In this document: positions 8,769-17,023 of the stretch, one piece after another
Numbering within the stretch: the stretch's first letter is position 1
Layout of the letters: each line of letters begins with the position of its first letter
Assembly: GCA_964404285.1 (NCBI GenBank)
Contig: CAYOJK010000005.1
Coordinates: 62,001 to 126,000, forward strand
From: JBASEY01 sp964404285
GTDB lineage: Bacteria; CSSED10-310
Length of the DNA: 64,000 nucleotides
Direction: 5' to 3'
Translations under genes and position numbers: made by a program
Notes under the pieces: generated by a model
The model's database searches: none
What the model saw: the letters and a program-made list of their open reading frames with translations, nothing else
What the model was told of the DNA's origin: nothing

Positions 8769-9701
8769 TTAAGCTTCTTGTAGTTGACCTACCAGAGATT
8801 CAATTTTTTTTATTTTATGTTGTTGACAGTATGCATAAATCCCATCCAGTATTTTTGTCGAAATCGCTGGGTCTGTGAAATTTGCAGTTCCTATTGAAAT
8901 GGCTGAAGCTCCTGCAAGCATGAATTCGATAGCATCGGAAGCTGAGCAGATGCCTCCCATACCGATAATGGGTATTGACACGGCTTTGTAAACCTGCCAG
9001 ACACAACGAAGAGCTATGGGTTTGATTGCTGGTCCGGACAATCCTCCGGTCATATTCGACAGTTTTGATTTTCGAGAGATGGGATCGATAGCCATGCCGA
9101 GCAGCGTGTTTATCAGCGAAAGAATATCTGCTCCACCGTCAACTGCAGCTCGAGCTATTTCTGTTATATCTGTGACGTTGGGGCTGAGTTTTACGATAAG
9201 AGGGAGATGGGTATGGTTTCGGACTTCACGAGTCACTTTTTCTGTCATAAAAGGATCAATACCGAAGGTGATTCCGCCTTGAGATACGTTAGGGCAGGAA
9301 ACGTTGATTTCCAAAGCTGCCACTGCTGAGTGAGCAGAGAGTTTCTCGGCAACCGTAACATATTCTTGTATCGCGCTTCCATTGACATTTACGATACACG
9401 CTGTTTTCAAATTATTGAAGAAGGGGAGCATGTCTTTTACAAAGGCATCTACACCCACATTTTGCAGGCCGATACAGTTTAAGAGGCCGCATGCTGTTTC
9501 CGCTAGTCTTGGCTGTGGATGCCCTACTCGAGGTTCCAGATTTATGCCTTTGACCATAACTGCTCCTAATCTTCCAACATTGCAATAAGGAGCATATTCT
9601 ACCCCGTAGCCAAAAGTTCCAGAGGCTGTAGTTACCGGGTTTTGTAGCGCTAAAGAACCCAGCTTAACTGTTAAATCGACATCAAATATCTGGTCGTTCA
9701 A
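8769..9701 (-). CDS. pyrD: Dihydroorotate dehydrogenase, class 1 (1B-like)
   Basis: Oxidises dihydroorotate to orotate with FMN. The start is a TTG at 9701 with AAGGAG ahead; no better ATG exists. Family motifs are TTASGTFGYGVEY near residue 24, GLQNVGVD, the active-site segment LEINVSCPN with the catalytic Cys of class 1 enzymes, and the FMN phosphate-binding GMGGI and GASAISIGTA near the C-terminus. Class 1B enzymes normally pair with the iron-sulfur/FAD subunit PyrK to use NAD+; no pyrK lies beside this gene. The length (310) is normal. Confidence 0.95.
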   Translation of the reverse strand: MNDQIFDVDLTVKLGSLALQNPVTTASGTFGYGVEYAPYCNVGRLGAVMVKGINLEPRVGHPQPRLAETACGLLNCIGLQNVGVDAFVKDMLPFFNNLKTACIVNVNGSAIQEYVTVAEKLSAHSAVAALEINVSCPNVSQGGITFGIDPFMTEKVTREVRNHTHLPLIVKLSPNVTDITEIARAAVDGGADILSLINTLLGMAIDPISRKSKLSNMTGGLSGPAIKPIALRCVWQVYKAVSIPIIGMGGICSASDAIEFMLAGASAISIGTANFTDPAISTKILDGIYAYCQQHKIKKIESLVGQLQEA

Positions 9702-9740
9702 TACTATTCTCCTTCAGGTCATGAATTGAAAGTCTAGAAA

Positions 9741-9769
9741 ATCATAGTATTCTGCTTATCCAGGGTCAA
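9741..9769 (-). promoter_or_regulatory. Sigma-70 promoter of pyrD-pyrE
   Basis: TTGACC (9764-9769), 17 nt, TATGAT (9741-9746) on the minus strand. Both boxes match consensus at 5 of 6 positions. The predicted start of transcription near 9734 leaves a short leader of about 33 nt, too short for an attenuator. Confidence 0.7.
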
Positions 9770-9806
9770 GACTAGGATTAACTCCATGCTCATCAAGTGA
9801 TTTTTC

Positions 9807-9835
9807 TTGCTGAAATCAGGATAGGTGTCTATACT
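9807..9835 (+). promoter_or_regulatory. Candidate promoter of the bactofilin gene
   Basis: TTGCTG (9807-9812), 17 nt, TATACT (9830-9835). It would start transcription near 9842, downstream of the earliest possible start codon at 9825, which supports the bactofilin start at 9894. Confidence 0.4.
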
Positions 9836-9893
9836 TGAGCATCAGGTGAAGTTCCTTGACGGAAAACAATTTAACAGAGTTTTGGAGGGTATC

Positions 9894-10244
9894 ATGGCAA
9901 ACCGGGTCAATGGAGTCAGCGTAATCGCTAATGGTTTGATCATTAATGGCAATATTACCGGAGATGGGGACATCAATATTGCGGGATGCATTGAAGGACA
10001 AGTGCTTATTAAAAACGGCACAATGACGATTGATCAGATGGGATATGTCGAAGGTGACATTATAGTAAAAGAAGTATTAGTTGCCGGTGAGGTTAGAGGG
10101 AGTATCGATGCCGAGTCAAAGATAACGATTCAATCGACAGGTAAAGTATTGTGTGATGTTAAGACGTCTCGTATCGATATTGCCGAAGGGGCGTTTTTAT
10201 GCGGTAATTTTGAGGTCGAAGATAAGTTGAGCGAGCGTAAATAA
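9894..10244 (+). CDS. Bactofilin
   Basis: A 116-residue cytoskeletal protein that polymerises without nucleotide. The sequence is a regular six-residue-period beta-helix: VIANGLIINGNITGDGDINI, then repeated G/V turns, the bactofilin (DUF583) core, flanked by short tails. The ATG at 9894 with GGAGG 5 nt ahead is chosen over the upstream frame start at 9825. Bactofilins scaffold cell shape, polar placement and, in Myxococcus, chromosome and pilus-related proteins. Its position directly before a PilB-like ATPase suggests it may position that machinery, which is inference. Confidence 0.92.
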   Translation: MANRVNGVSVIANGLIINGNITGDGDINIAGCIEGQVLIKNGTMTIDQMGYVEGDIIVKEVLVAGEVRGSIDAESKITIQSTGKVLCDVKTSRIDIAEGAFLCGNFEVEDKLSERK

Positions 10245-10277
10245 AAGTAATTTAGACCTCTTTCGTGACTGTTTTAA

Positions 10278-11822
10278 ATGCGTTCTTCACAAAAATCATC
10301 CAGGAACAGTATCCCTGCATTGCTTATAAGCGTTTTAGCGCTGGCTTTAGGTTTAGGATTTGCTTTTCTGCATACTGATTTATCCTCAATCTCTTGGATT
10401 GGGAAAATTCATGCAGTTCTATCCCATTTTTTTGTTCGTATAATACTTGCTTTTTTATTAACAACAGCGACCATAGCTACCTTAGCGGCAATTTTCCAGG
10501 CGCTTAAAACAAAAAAGGCAGCCAAAGAAAGATTACGGCAGCGTTATGAAGACGTCATCCTGCCAATTCGTGTATACAACCTAGATAGCCATTCAGCTGA
10601 TTTCAGTAATGTACGGTTGAATGCTGTTCCGGCCAGGCTGGCACAGTTAAGTCGGCGAGGGGATAAGGCTGTTCCGGATCTTGTCGATGGGATAATTTGT
10701 TATGCCATAATGAATCGTACCAGTGATATTCACATCGAACCATCATCGATCAAGGCAATTATAAAGTATCGTATGGATGGTGTTTTAAACGAGGTGGGAC
10801 AAATTCCGAAACACTTGATGGCTCGCGTGAGTTCTAGGCTACGTGTTTTAGCAAATCTGACAATTTATGAAAAAGGGACACCCCAGGATGGCCGTATTGA
10901 AATCAGATGGAATAATAAAAATTATGATTTCAGGTTATCTTTCTTGCCAACATTGCATGGGGATAAAATTGTTATCCGGCTGTTTGAAGCAGGTGAACAT
11001 GATTTTAACCTAAAAAATTTGGGGCTATCTCCAGATGTGTTGGACAGGTTTTCGTCATTACTGTTGAATACACAGGGAACAGTGATGCTGACAGGTCCGA
11101 CGGGTAGCGGCAAGACAACGACGATTTATTCAGCTATTCGCTATATTATTCAAAACCGTGGAGATACAACGAATATAGTGACAATAGAAGACCCTGTTGA
11201 ACGAGAAATATTTGGTGTGAACCAGACTCAAGTCAATCCTAAGCGCGATTTAACGTTTGCAAATGGGCTGCGTTCGATCTTGAGGCAGGATCCGGATGTG
11301 ATTGTGGTTGGTGAAATACGAGATCGTGAAACAGCCGAAATTTGTACACAGGCCGGATTGACGGGCCACCTTGTTATATCCACAATTCATGCAGACTCAG
11401 CTGTCGGCGTTTTTAACAGGTTGATCGAAATGGGAATTGAACCGTTCCTTGTTGCATCATCAATAACCGGAATACTATCTCAGCGACTATTACGGCGAAA
11501 TTGTCCTCATTGTCTAGAGCCAATAGTACCGTCATTGAATACATTAAAAATATTAGGGATTCGACCTGAAGAAAAAATTCGATTTGTTCGTGGTCGTGGA
11601 TGCGACAAGTGTGATTACAAAGGTTACAAAGGACGAATAGGTGTTTTTGAGCTTCTTCAACCTTCACAACGTTTGAAGGAGGCCTTACAGGCAAAAATCA
11701 GTACGAGCGAGCTTTTTCAACTAGCTAGACGTGATGGAATGAAAACTATTTTAGAGGATGGCCTGCAAAAAGTGATTGAAGGGCTCGTTGATGTTGAAGA
11801 CCTGGCCAGAAATCTTATATAA
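10278..11822 (+). CDS. PilB/GspE-family secretion ATPase with N-terminal membrane anchor
   Basis: The C-terminal 390 residues are a complete type II/IV ATPase. It has a SDIHIEP-type N2 start, Walker A GPTGSGKTTT at residue 273, an Asp box, RQDPDVIVVGEIRD as Walker B region, a His box and a tetracysteine zinc site (CPHC ... CDKC). The N-terminus is unusual. Instead of the soluble MshE-N/N1 domain it has two hydrophobic helices (about residues 13-32 and 50-75), then a short charged linker, which would tether the ATPase to the membrane. It should power assembly of a type IV pilus or type II secretion pseudopilus. No PilC, pilin or secretin gene is adjacent. No clear ribosome site precedes the ATG. 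Confidence 0.85.
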   Translation: MRSSQKSSRNSIPALLISVLALALGLGFAFLHTDLSSISWIGKIHAVLSHFFVRIILAFLLTTATIATLAAIFQALKTKKAAKERLRQRYEDVILPIRVYNLDSHSADFSNVRLNAVPARLAQLSRRGDKAVPDLVDGIICYAIMNRTSDIHIEPSSIKAIIKYRMDGVLNEVGQIPKHLMARVSSRLRVLANLTIYEKGTPQDGRIEIRWNNKNYDFRLSFLPTLHGDKIVIRLFEAGEHDFNLKNLGLSPDVLDRFSSLLLNTQGTVMLTGPTGSGKTTTIYSAIRYIIQNRGDTTNIVTIEDPVEREIFGVNQTQVNPKRDLTFANGLRSILRQDPDVIVVGEIRDRETAEICTQAGLTGHLVISTIHADSAVGVFNRLIEMGIEPFLVASSITGILSQRLLRRNCPHCLEPIVPSLNTLKILGIRPEEKIRFVRGRGCDKCDYKGYKGRIGVFELLQPSQRLKEALQAKISTSELFQLARRDGMKTILEDGLQKVIEGLVDVEDLARNLI

Positions 11823-11890
11823 TAAGTCTATACGCGGTCAATTCAGTTTGAGTTGAGAGGGTAGGCCGCATTTTTCTTGGAGAAAGCTTT

Positions 11891-14017
11891 GTGTTTCAAA
11901 TTAATTTAGAGAAAGGTACACTTCACCAGACACCAATTCTGAGTCTTTTTAAACACATTTATGACCAGAAAAAATCAGGTTGTTTGACCTTCACCAGGGG
12001 CGAACAAACACTTAAAATCTATTTTATAGAAGGCTCGTTAATAACAGTCGAATCCGATCATACGGATAAAGACTTGATTGATTTGCTATACCATGGCGGG
12101 CTTATTGAGGATGATGACCTGGATAACGTTACAGAGCTTGTCAAAAAATATGGTTGGAACGATGAGAAAGTGGAAACAGTTGTCGATCAGTCAACACAAA
12201 AATGGCATTTGCGTATTCTCATTCGAGAGTTTTTATTGACGCTTTTTGATTGGTTTGATGGAGACTATTCTTTTACTAGAGCTGAGGCGCCCTCCGACAG
12301 ATTTCCTATAGCGAATATGAACACGTTGAAATTATTACTCAGCTTGCTGGATCGTATTCAAAATATTGATGTCTTTGTTAATCTTATTGGAGGATATCAT
12401 AGGGTTCTAGCTATAAATACAGAAGGCTTCACCAAAATTAACCAACAATCATTAACCCCTGAAGATGGGTTTTACCTGTCGCGAATAGATGGAAAATTAA
12501 ATATTAGGGATGTTTTGGCGATGGGGGGCGGCAAAAAACGGGAAATGGCCGGACGTTTAGCGCAGCTGTTACTGAAGGGGTGCCTGATACACGAACCTGA
12601 ATCTGAAAAAAAATATCAGCAACACCTTGCCGAACAAGAACAGAAGATTTATCAAGAAAAGCAACAACAAGACGAACAATTATCCACAGATGATAATAGT
12701 GATGATCAGGTAATAACAGAAGAAAGCAGTGATACCGAGTCAGCTCTGATATATGTGACAGATGAGGTTGTATTGACGGATGAGGAGTTAGTGGAGTTAC
12801 GAAAACTAGCGAAGAATCTTGACAGCGATTTTCTGGATTTGGCGAAAGCCTTGCACTTCCAACAAGAAAAAGGGCCGGAAGACGTCGGTTATGATGTGGA
12901 TATTTCCTATCAGCGTGGCGATAAATTTGTGGATGCTCAATCGGGTGGAGTTGATGTCGATAGCTTGGCAAGGATAGGCGCAGATGGAGATTATTTAAGT
13001 AGTTTAGAAGATGATGACCGAATAGCGTTCATCATCGATGGGAAAGTCGTCGATGGTGAATCTGAACTGTTTGGTGCAGATTTGACGCGAGATATCTTGG
13101 AAATCGAAGATGAAGAAGAACAGTGGAATCTGTGGATGATTTCTGAAGAAGAATTATCTCGTGACTTTGACAAAGATTGGACGAGCACTTGGTCGGATTG
13201 GGTTGAAAACACAGCTGAATTATCTACTTTGCAGCACAAGATCGATGAAATGGAAGCGCGACTAAAAGCTGAGGCCGATGAAAAAGCAAAAGATAAGCTT
13301 TTAAATGAACTGAAAAAGCAAAATGTAGAGTTTCAGGATGTCATTCGAAAAAAGAAGCGAGAGATGTTCGCAATTCATCGACGGATGCAAATTATGACAT
13401 ATTATGAGCTTCTTCGTATCGAACGGGATGCGTCTCAAGAAGAAATAGAAGAAGCTTATATACAATGGCAAACTCATTTGTTACCTGATGATACTTTTAT
13501 ACGTGAATTCTCATCGATGGCGCCTCAAATAGCTCAAGTCGTTGAAATGATGCAGAATGCTCATTCCACCCTTTCTGATGTCGAAAAAAGAAAAGTATAC
13601 GATGAAGAGTTGCAAGCTAGAGAGAAGATGGCCGTTGAAGTTCAAAAAAAGAAAAAGCTACTTGCAGAGCAGCATCTTTTATCTGCAAAAATCGCTAATC
13701 GTCGAGGTGACAAAATGTTGGCGATGCGATTTGTCCGGGGTAGTATCAGTTTGGATCCCGAAAATGCTTTGTACTACCATGAAATGGCGAAATTGCTTGC
13801 TGAAAATGTCAAATGGCGAAAACAAGCGATTCGCTTTTTTCACCGTGCATACCACTTGGCTCCAGACAATACAGATATCTTGATTGAGGTTGCAGACTTG
13901 GTTTATCAACTCGACCTCTCAGGCTTCGCTATAAGAGTTTTGAAACAAGCATTGAAACAGGAACCAAATAATATCAAAGCCAAGCGAATGCTAAGAAAAA
14001 TTCAATTGAGCCGTTGA
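11891..14017 (+). CDS. PATAN (DUF4388) protein with J-like domain and TPR repeats
   Basis: The start is GTG with GGAG 8 nt ahead; 708 residues. Residues 1-135 fit the PATAN/DUF4388 domain (GTLHQTPILSLFKHIYDQKKSG, then LTFTRGEQTLKIYFIEG). A second half of that module continues to about 260. A long acidic, low-complexity region and a coiled coil (near 445-500) follow. Residues about 503-575 look like a J domain (YYELLRIERDASQEEIEEAY), but the HPD triad is replaced by LPDD, so it should not stimulate DnaK. The last 110 residues are TPR repeats. PATAN domains bind PilB-type ATPases in cyanobacteria, so the gene just upstream is a plausible partner. Related J+TPR architecture occurs at 49351. Confidence 0.75.
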   Translation: MFQINLEKGTLHQTPILSLFKHIYDQKKSGCLTFTRGEQTLKIYFIEGSLITVESDHTDKDLIDLLYHGGLIEDDDLDNVTELVKKYGWNDEKVETVVDQSTQKWHLRILIREFLLTLFDWFDGDYSFTRAEAPSDRFPIANMNTLKLLLSLLDRIQNIDVFVNLIGGYHRVLAINTEGFTKINQQSLTPEDGFYLSRIDGKLNIRDVLAMGGGKKREMAGRLAQLLLKGCLIHEPESEKKYQQHLAEQEQKIYQEKQQQDEQLSTDDNSDDQVITEESSDTESALIYVTDEVVLTDEELVELRKLAKNLDSDFLDLAKALHFQQEKGPEDVGYDVDISYQRGDKFVDAQSGGVDVDSLARIGADGDYLSSLEDDDRIAFIIDGKVVDGESELFGADLTRDILEIEDEEEQWNLWMISEEELSRDFDKDWTSTWSDWVENTAELSTLQHKIDEMEARLKAEADEKAKDKLLNELKKQNVEFQDVIRKKKREMFAIHRRMQIMTYYELLRIERDASQEEIEEAYIQWQTHLLPDDTFIREFSSMAPQIAQVVEMMQNAHSTLSDVEKRKVYDEELQAREKMAVEVQKKKKLLAEQHLLSAKIANRRGDKMLAMRFVRGSISLDPENALYYHEMAKLLAENVKWRKQAIRFFHRAYHLAPDNTDILIEVADLVYQLDLSGFAIRVLKQALKQEPNNIKAKRMLRKIQLSR

Positions 14018-14030
14018 TGGAATCCTTCCA

Positions 14031-14987
14031 ATGCTGAAATCTTTTTTCTCTCCTGTAAAAGATATAAAAAAGCTGTTTACCGGCAAAACTTTCAAGCAAA
14101 AAATTATATTTATATTATCATTGAAAGGTGATGCACATTGGCTAGCGCTATCATTTGCAGTAGGCCTTTTTATTGGCACAACACCCTTTTATGGTATCCA
14201 TACTATAGTAGTTCTAATTCTTGTTTCCATTTTTCAATTTAATCTTATTACAGCCTTGATCGGGGCTTGGCTGACAATGCCTCTTATTATGCCTTTTGTT
14301 TACTATGCCGGCTATCGAATAGGAAAATTTTTAATTCCGACTACAGAACATATTTCCCGTGCAGTTTTAACAGACACGATTAACAAAATAATGAAATTTG
14401 ATATTGCTTACATTCGAGGAACCAAGGAGATGATGACACTTATAAAGCAGCTCTTCTTTGGGTGCACGATATTGGGAATATGTTTAAGTACAACGGGGTA
14501 TTTTATACTTCGTTTTTCAATTGAACGCTTCAGAAAACGTAGGAAAAAAATGAAAAGTGTTATAAACAGTCCCTATGGAAAAATAGTAGAAATTGGTACC
14601 ATGGCGGATATTGCAATATCGATAAAAGCAACTAACCTTGCGACTTTGTTTTCAACAGCTGGATGGGCATTGGGCAATTTGTTGACGAATATAAAGACAG
14701 TTGAACCCAAAATACTTCATACGTTAAGCTTTCAATCGGATGACTTGACCATGATGATGGTCGATTGGTTATCTGAATTGCTGTTTCTTTTTGAAACACA
14801 AAAACTAATTTTTTCTAAGTTTGATATAATTATTACTGACACCAGTTTTTCTGTTGAAATGTACGGAGACAAAGTCAGCAGAGAAACCCATGTGTTTCGT
14901 CATGATGTAAAAGCTGTAACATGGCATGGACTGTCAGTAAAAAAACTCAATGATCTATATAGAGCTCGAATAATCTTTGATGTTTAA
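14031..14987 (+). CDS. DUF2062 membrane domain fused to archease
   Basis: Residues 1-170 are a DUF2062 membrane protein (SFAVGLFIGTTPFYGIHT, then several hydrophobic helices and a basic RFRKRRKKMK end). From residue 174 the frame continues as a full archease: IVEIGTMADIAISIKA, DDLTMMMVDWLSELLFLFE, GDKVSRETHVFRHDVKAVTWHGL and a C-terminal ARIIFDV. Archease activates the RtcB ligase by promoting guanylylation, and rtcB is the next gene, 24 nt on. The two domains are in one uninterrupted frame, but ATG 14550 is preceded by AGGA and would give a free 145-residue archease, the usual size. Either a fusion or two products from one frame is possible. Confidence 0.85.
   Translation: MLKSFFSPVKDIKKLFTGKTFKQKIIFILSLKGDAHWLALSFAVGLFIGTTPFYGIHTIVVLILVSIFQFNLITALIGAWLTMPLIMPFVYYAGYRIGKFLIPTTEHISRAVLTDTINKIMKFDIAYIRGTKEMMTLIKQLFFGCTILGICLSTTGYFILRFSIERFRKRRKKMKSVINSPYGKIVEIGTMADIAISIKATNLATLFSTAGWALGNLLTNIKTVEPKILHTLSFQSDDLTMMMVDWLSELLFLFETQKLIFSKFDIIITDTSFSVEMYGDKVSRETHVFRHDVKAVTWHGLSVKKLNDLYRARIIFDV
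14541..14552 (+). promoter_or_regulatory. Possible internal ribosome site and start of archease
   Basis: AGGA, five A residues and ATG lie exactly at the DUF2062/archease boundary, at codon 174 of the long frame. Translation from here would release archease free of the membrane domain. Confidence 0.4.
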
Positions 14988-15011
14988 TAGCTCTAGAACA
15001 GGAGCAAATAT

Positions 15012-16445
15012 ATGAATGTAGAACGGTTAGACAGATATCGTTGGCGTTTGCCTATGGGCACGATTCCTGGAATGCGTGTTCCGGGTCTACTATATGCCGA
15101 TGAAACAATGATACAAGCCGTCAAAAACGATGGATCGTTACAGCAACTGGCCAATGCTACTACGCTGCCTGGCGTCGTAAAGGCAGTGATTGCTATGCCG
15201 GATATACATTTTGGCTATGGGTTGCCGATCGGTGGCGTCATAGCGACTGATGGTGATGATGGCTGTGTTACTCCAGGAGGGGTAGGCTATGACATCAATT
15301 GTGGTGTAAGAGTAATCACTTTTCCAATTAAATATAGTCGCATTGTTCCGGAGTTGGAAAACCTGGTGAATCGACTGTATCAAAATATACCAAGCGGCGT
15401 AGGTAGAGAAGGAAAAGTGCAGCTGAAAACTCAAGAATTACGTTCAGTGTTAATGCATGGCGCTCAGTGGGCGGTCGATGCGGGATATGGGTTTAGTCGA
15501 GATGTGGAGTTTTGCGAAGCATCAGGCGCTCTACCAGGAGCGGATCCTGATGCTGTCAGCGCGAAGGCCTTAGAGAGAGGAAAAAACCAGCTTGGAACCC
15601 TGGGTTCTGGTAACCATTTCATTGAAATTCAACGTGTCACAAAACTATTCGATTCCAAAACAGCGTCAGCTTTTGGAATTGAAAAAGACCAAGTGGTGGT
15701 GATGATTCATTCAGGATCCAGAGGATTAGGGCATCAGGTCTGTACGGATTATATCAAAACAATGGTTCGATCGATGCCAAAGTATTCTATCTCGGTTCCC
15801 GATAAACAACTGGCTTGTGTACCCGTGAATTCACCTGAAGGCAAACAATGTATTGGCGCTGTACAAGCGGCAGCAAATTTTGCATGGGCTAATCGTCAAT
15901 GTTTAACTCATTTTGTAAGAGAAGAATTTAAAAAGTCTTTCGGAATTGACATGGAATCATCGAACTTGGTTTATGATGTTGCTCATAACATTGTTAAATT
16001 TGAAACACATACGATTGATGGACGTAAAAGAAAATTAGCCGTGCATCGCAAAGGCGCTACACGAGCGTTCGGACCAGGCCACTCTGAATTACCCGAGAGC
16101 TTCCGCTTGACAGGGCAACCTGTACTAATCCCCGGGGATATGGGAACAGCGTCTTATGTTTTGGCAGGGACTGAAGTCGCCATGAATGAAACCTTTGGGA
16201 GCGCTTGCCATGGCGCGGGTAGGGTGCTTTCCAGAAAAGCTGCGATGAGGCAGGCGGGAAAGCGCTCAATACGAAAAGAATTGCAGGAAAGAGGTATCTA
16301 CGTTAAAGCGGACAGTAAACGAACGATCATGGAAGAGATGCCGGATGCTTATAAAAACATAGCAGATGTCATCAACGTAGTGGAAAAAACCGGCATTGCT
16401 CGAATTGTTGCAGAATTACAACCTATGGGCGTATTGAAAGGCTAA
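15012..16445 (+). CDS. rtcB: RtcB RNA ligase (3'-phosphate/5'-OH)
   Basis: GTP- and Mn-dependent ligase joining 2',3'-cyclic-phosphate or 3'-phosphate ends to 5'-OH ends in tRNA splicing and RNA repair. At 477 residues it is full length. The metal-site motif GYDINCGVR gives Asp94 and Cys97. HSGSRGLGHQ and AHNIVKFE supply more metal ligands. HRKGATRAFGPG contains the guanylylated His345. The ATG has AGGAG ahead. It follows the DUF2062-archease gene by 24 nt, the familiar archease-RtcB pairing, so a regulated ligase with its activator is expected. No RtcA or RtcR is present. Confidence 0.97.
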   Translation: MNVERLDRYRWRLPMGTIPGMRVPGLLYADETMIQAVKNDGSLQQLANATTLPGVVKAVIAMPDIHFGYGLPIGGVIATDGDDGCVTPGGVGYDINCGVRVITFPIKYSRIVPELENLVNRLYQNIPSGVGREGKVQLKTQELRSVLMHGAQWAVDAGYGFSRDVEFCEASGALPGADPDAVSAKALERGKNQLGTLGSGNHFIEIQRVTKLFDSKTASAFGIEKDQVVVMIHSGSRGLGHQVCTDYIKTMVRSMPKYSISVPDKQLACVPVNSPEGKQCIGAVQAAANFAWANRQCLTHFVREEFKKSFGIDMESSNLVYDVAHNIVKFETHTIDGRKRKLAVHRKGATRAFGPGHSELPESFRLTGQPVLIPGDMGTASYVLAGTEVAMNETFGSACHGAGRVLSRKAAMRQAGKRSIRKELQERGIYVKADSKRTIMEEMPDAYKNIADVINVVEKTGIARIVAELQPMGVLKG

Positions 16446-16457
16446 ACTGAGAGGATA

Positions 16458-16793
16458 TTAAGATATTTTTGAACCTGGTGGCATTTCTGAATCAACCGTC
16501 AATAATTTAACGGTTTCAAAATTTTCGGTTGAAGCGGCAAGGAGCATGCCATTACTGGTTATACCTCGCATTTTCCGTGGCTCGAGATTGGCAAGAACCA
16601 CTATCAATTTTCCAACCATTTCCTCAGGTTGGTAATACTCTTTCATTCCTGCAACCAAATGACGCACTTCATCTTGGCCAATATCAACCGTTAAATGAAT
16701 CAATTTATCTGTATTTGGAACTGATTCTGCTGTTAGAACTTTACCGATCCGAATATCGAGTTTTTGAAAATCTGCATACGTGATTTGTTCCAT
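16458..16793 (-). CDS. tRNA-binding-domain protein (MetG C-terminal/Trbp111-like)
   Basis: A free 111-residue OB-fold: YADFQKLDIRIGKVL near the start, NTDKLIHLTVDIG, then LANLEPRKMRGITSNGMLLAA. This is the tRNA-binding module found at the C-terminus of many methionyl-tRNA synthetases and as free Trbp111 or CsaA-like proteins. The MLLAAST and LEPRKMRG segments resemble the MetG beta-subunit form more than CsaA. It may act as a separate tRNA-binding subunit for a MetRS that lacks this domain. The ATG has AGGAGG ahead. It is convergent with rtcB, 12 nt apart, without an obvious terminator. Confidence 0.9.
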   Translation of the reverse strand: MEQITYADFQKLDIRIGKVLTAESVPNTDKLIHLTVDIGQDEVRHLVAGMKEYYQPEEMVGKLIVVLANLEPRKMRGITSNGMLLAASTENFETVKLLTVDSEMPPGSKIS

Positions 16794-16957
16794 GCCAACC
16801 TCCTAATAATAGCAATATTTGATTTCGCTCTCATCCACTTATTCGATTATTTTCAAACATCGAAATGAAATGAACGACATCGATCATTAAACAAGATATA
16901 TGAAATTTGAAAAGAAACGCAAGCTTCGGTTCGATCATTGAGAATTGTCCGGAATCG

Positions 16958-16986
16958 TTGACTTTATTTGAATTTTGTGCAATAAG
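16958..16986 (+). promoter_or_regulatory. Candidate promoter of the saccharopine/homospermidine operon
   Basis: TTGACT (16958-16963), 17 nt, AATAAG (16981-16986). It lies 37 nt before the start codon at 17024, which itself has a strong AGGAGG site (17010-17015). The remaining 160 nt of this intergenic region shows nothing else clear. Confidence 0.45.
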
Positions 16987-17023
16987 ATTGAGGCGCATAA
17001 CGTCAGATTAGGAGGCAAAAGTT

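Noticed and set aside
9825..9893. N-terminal extension of bactofilin from ATG 9825
   Set aside because: The predicted transcription start is downstream of it and ATG 9894 has a strong ribosome site.
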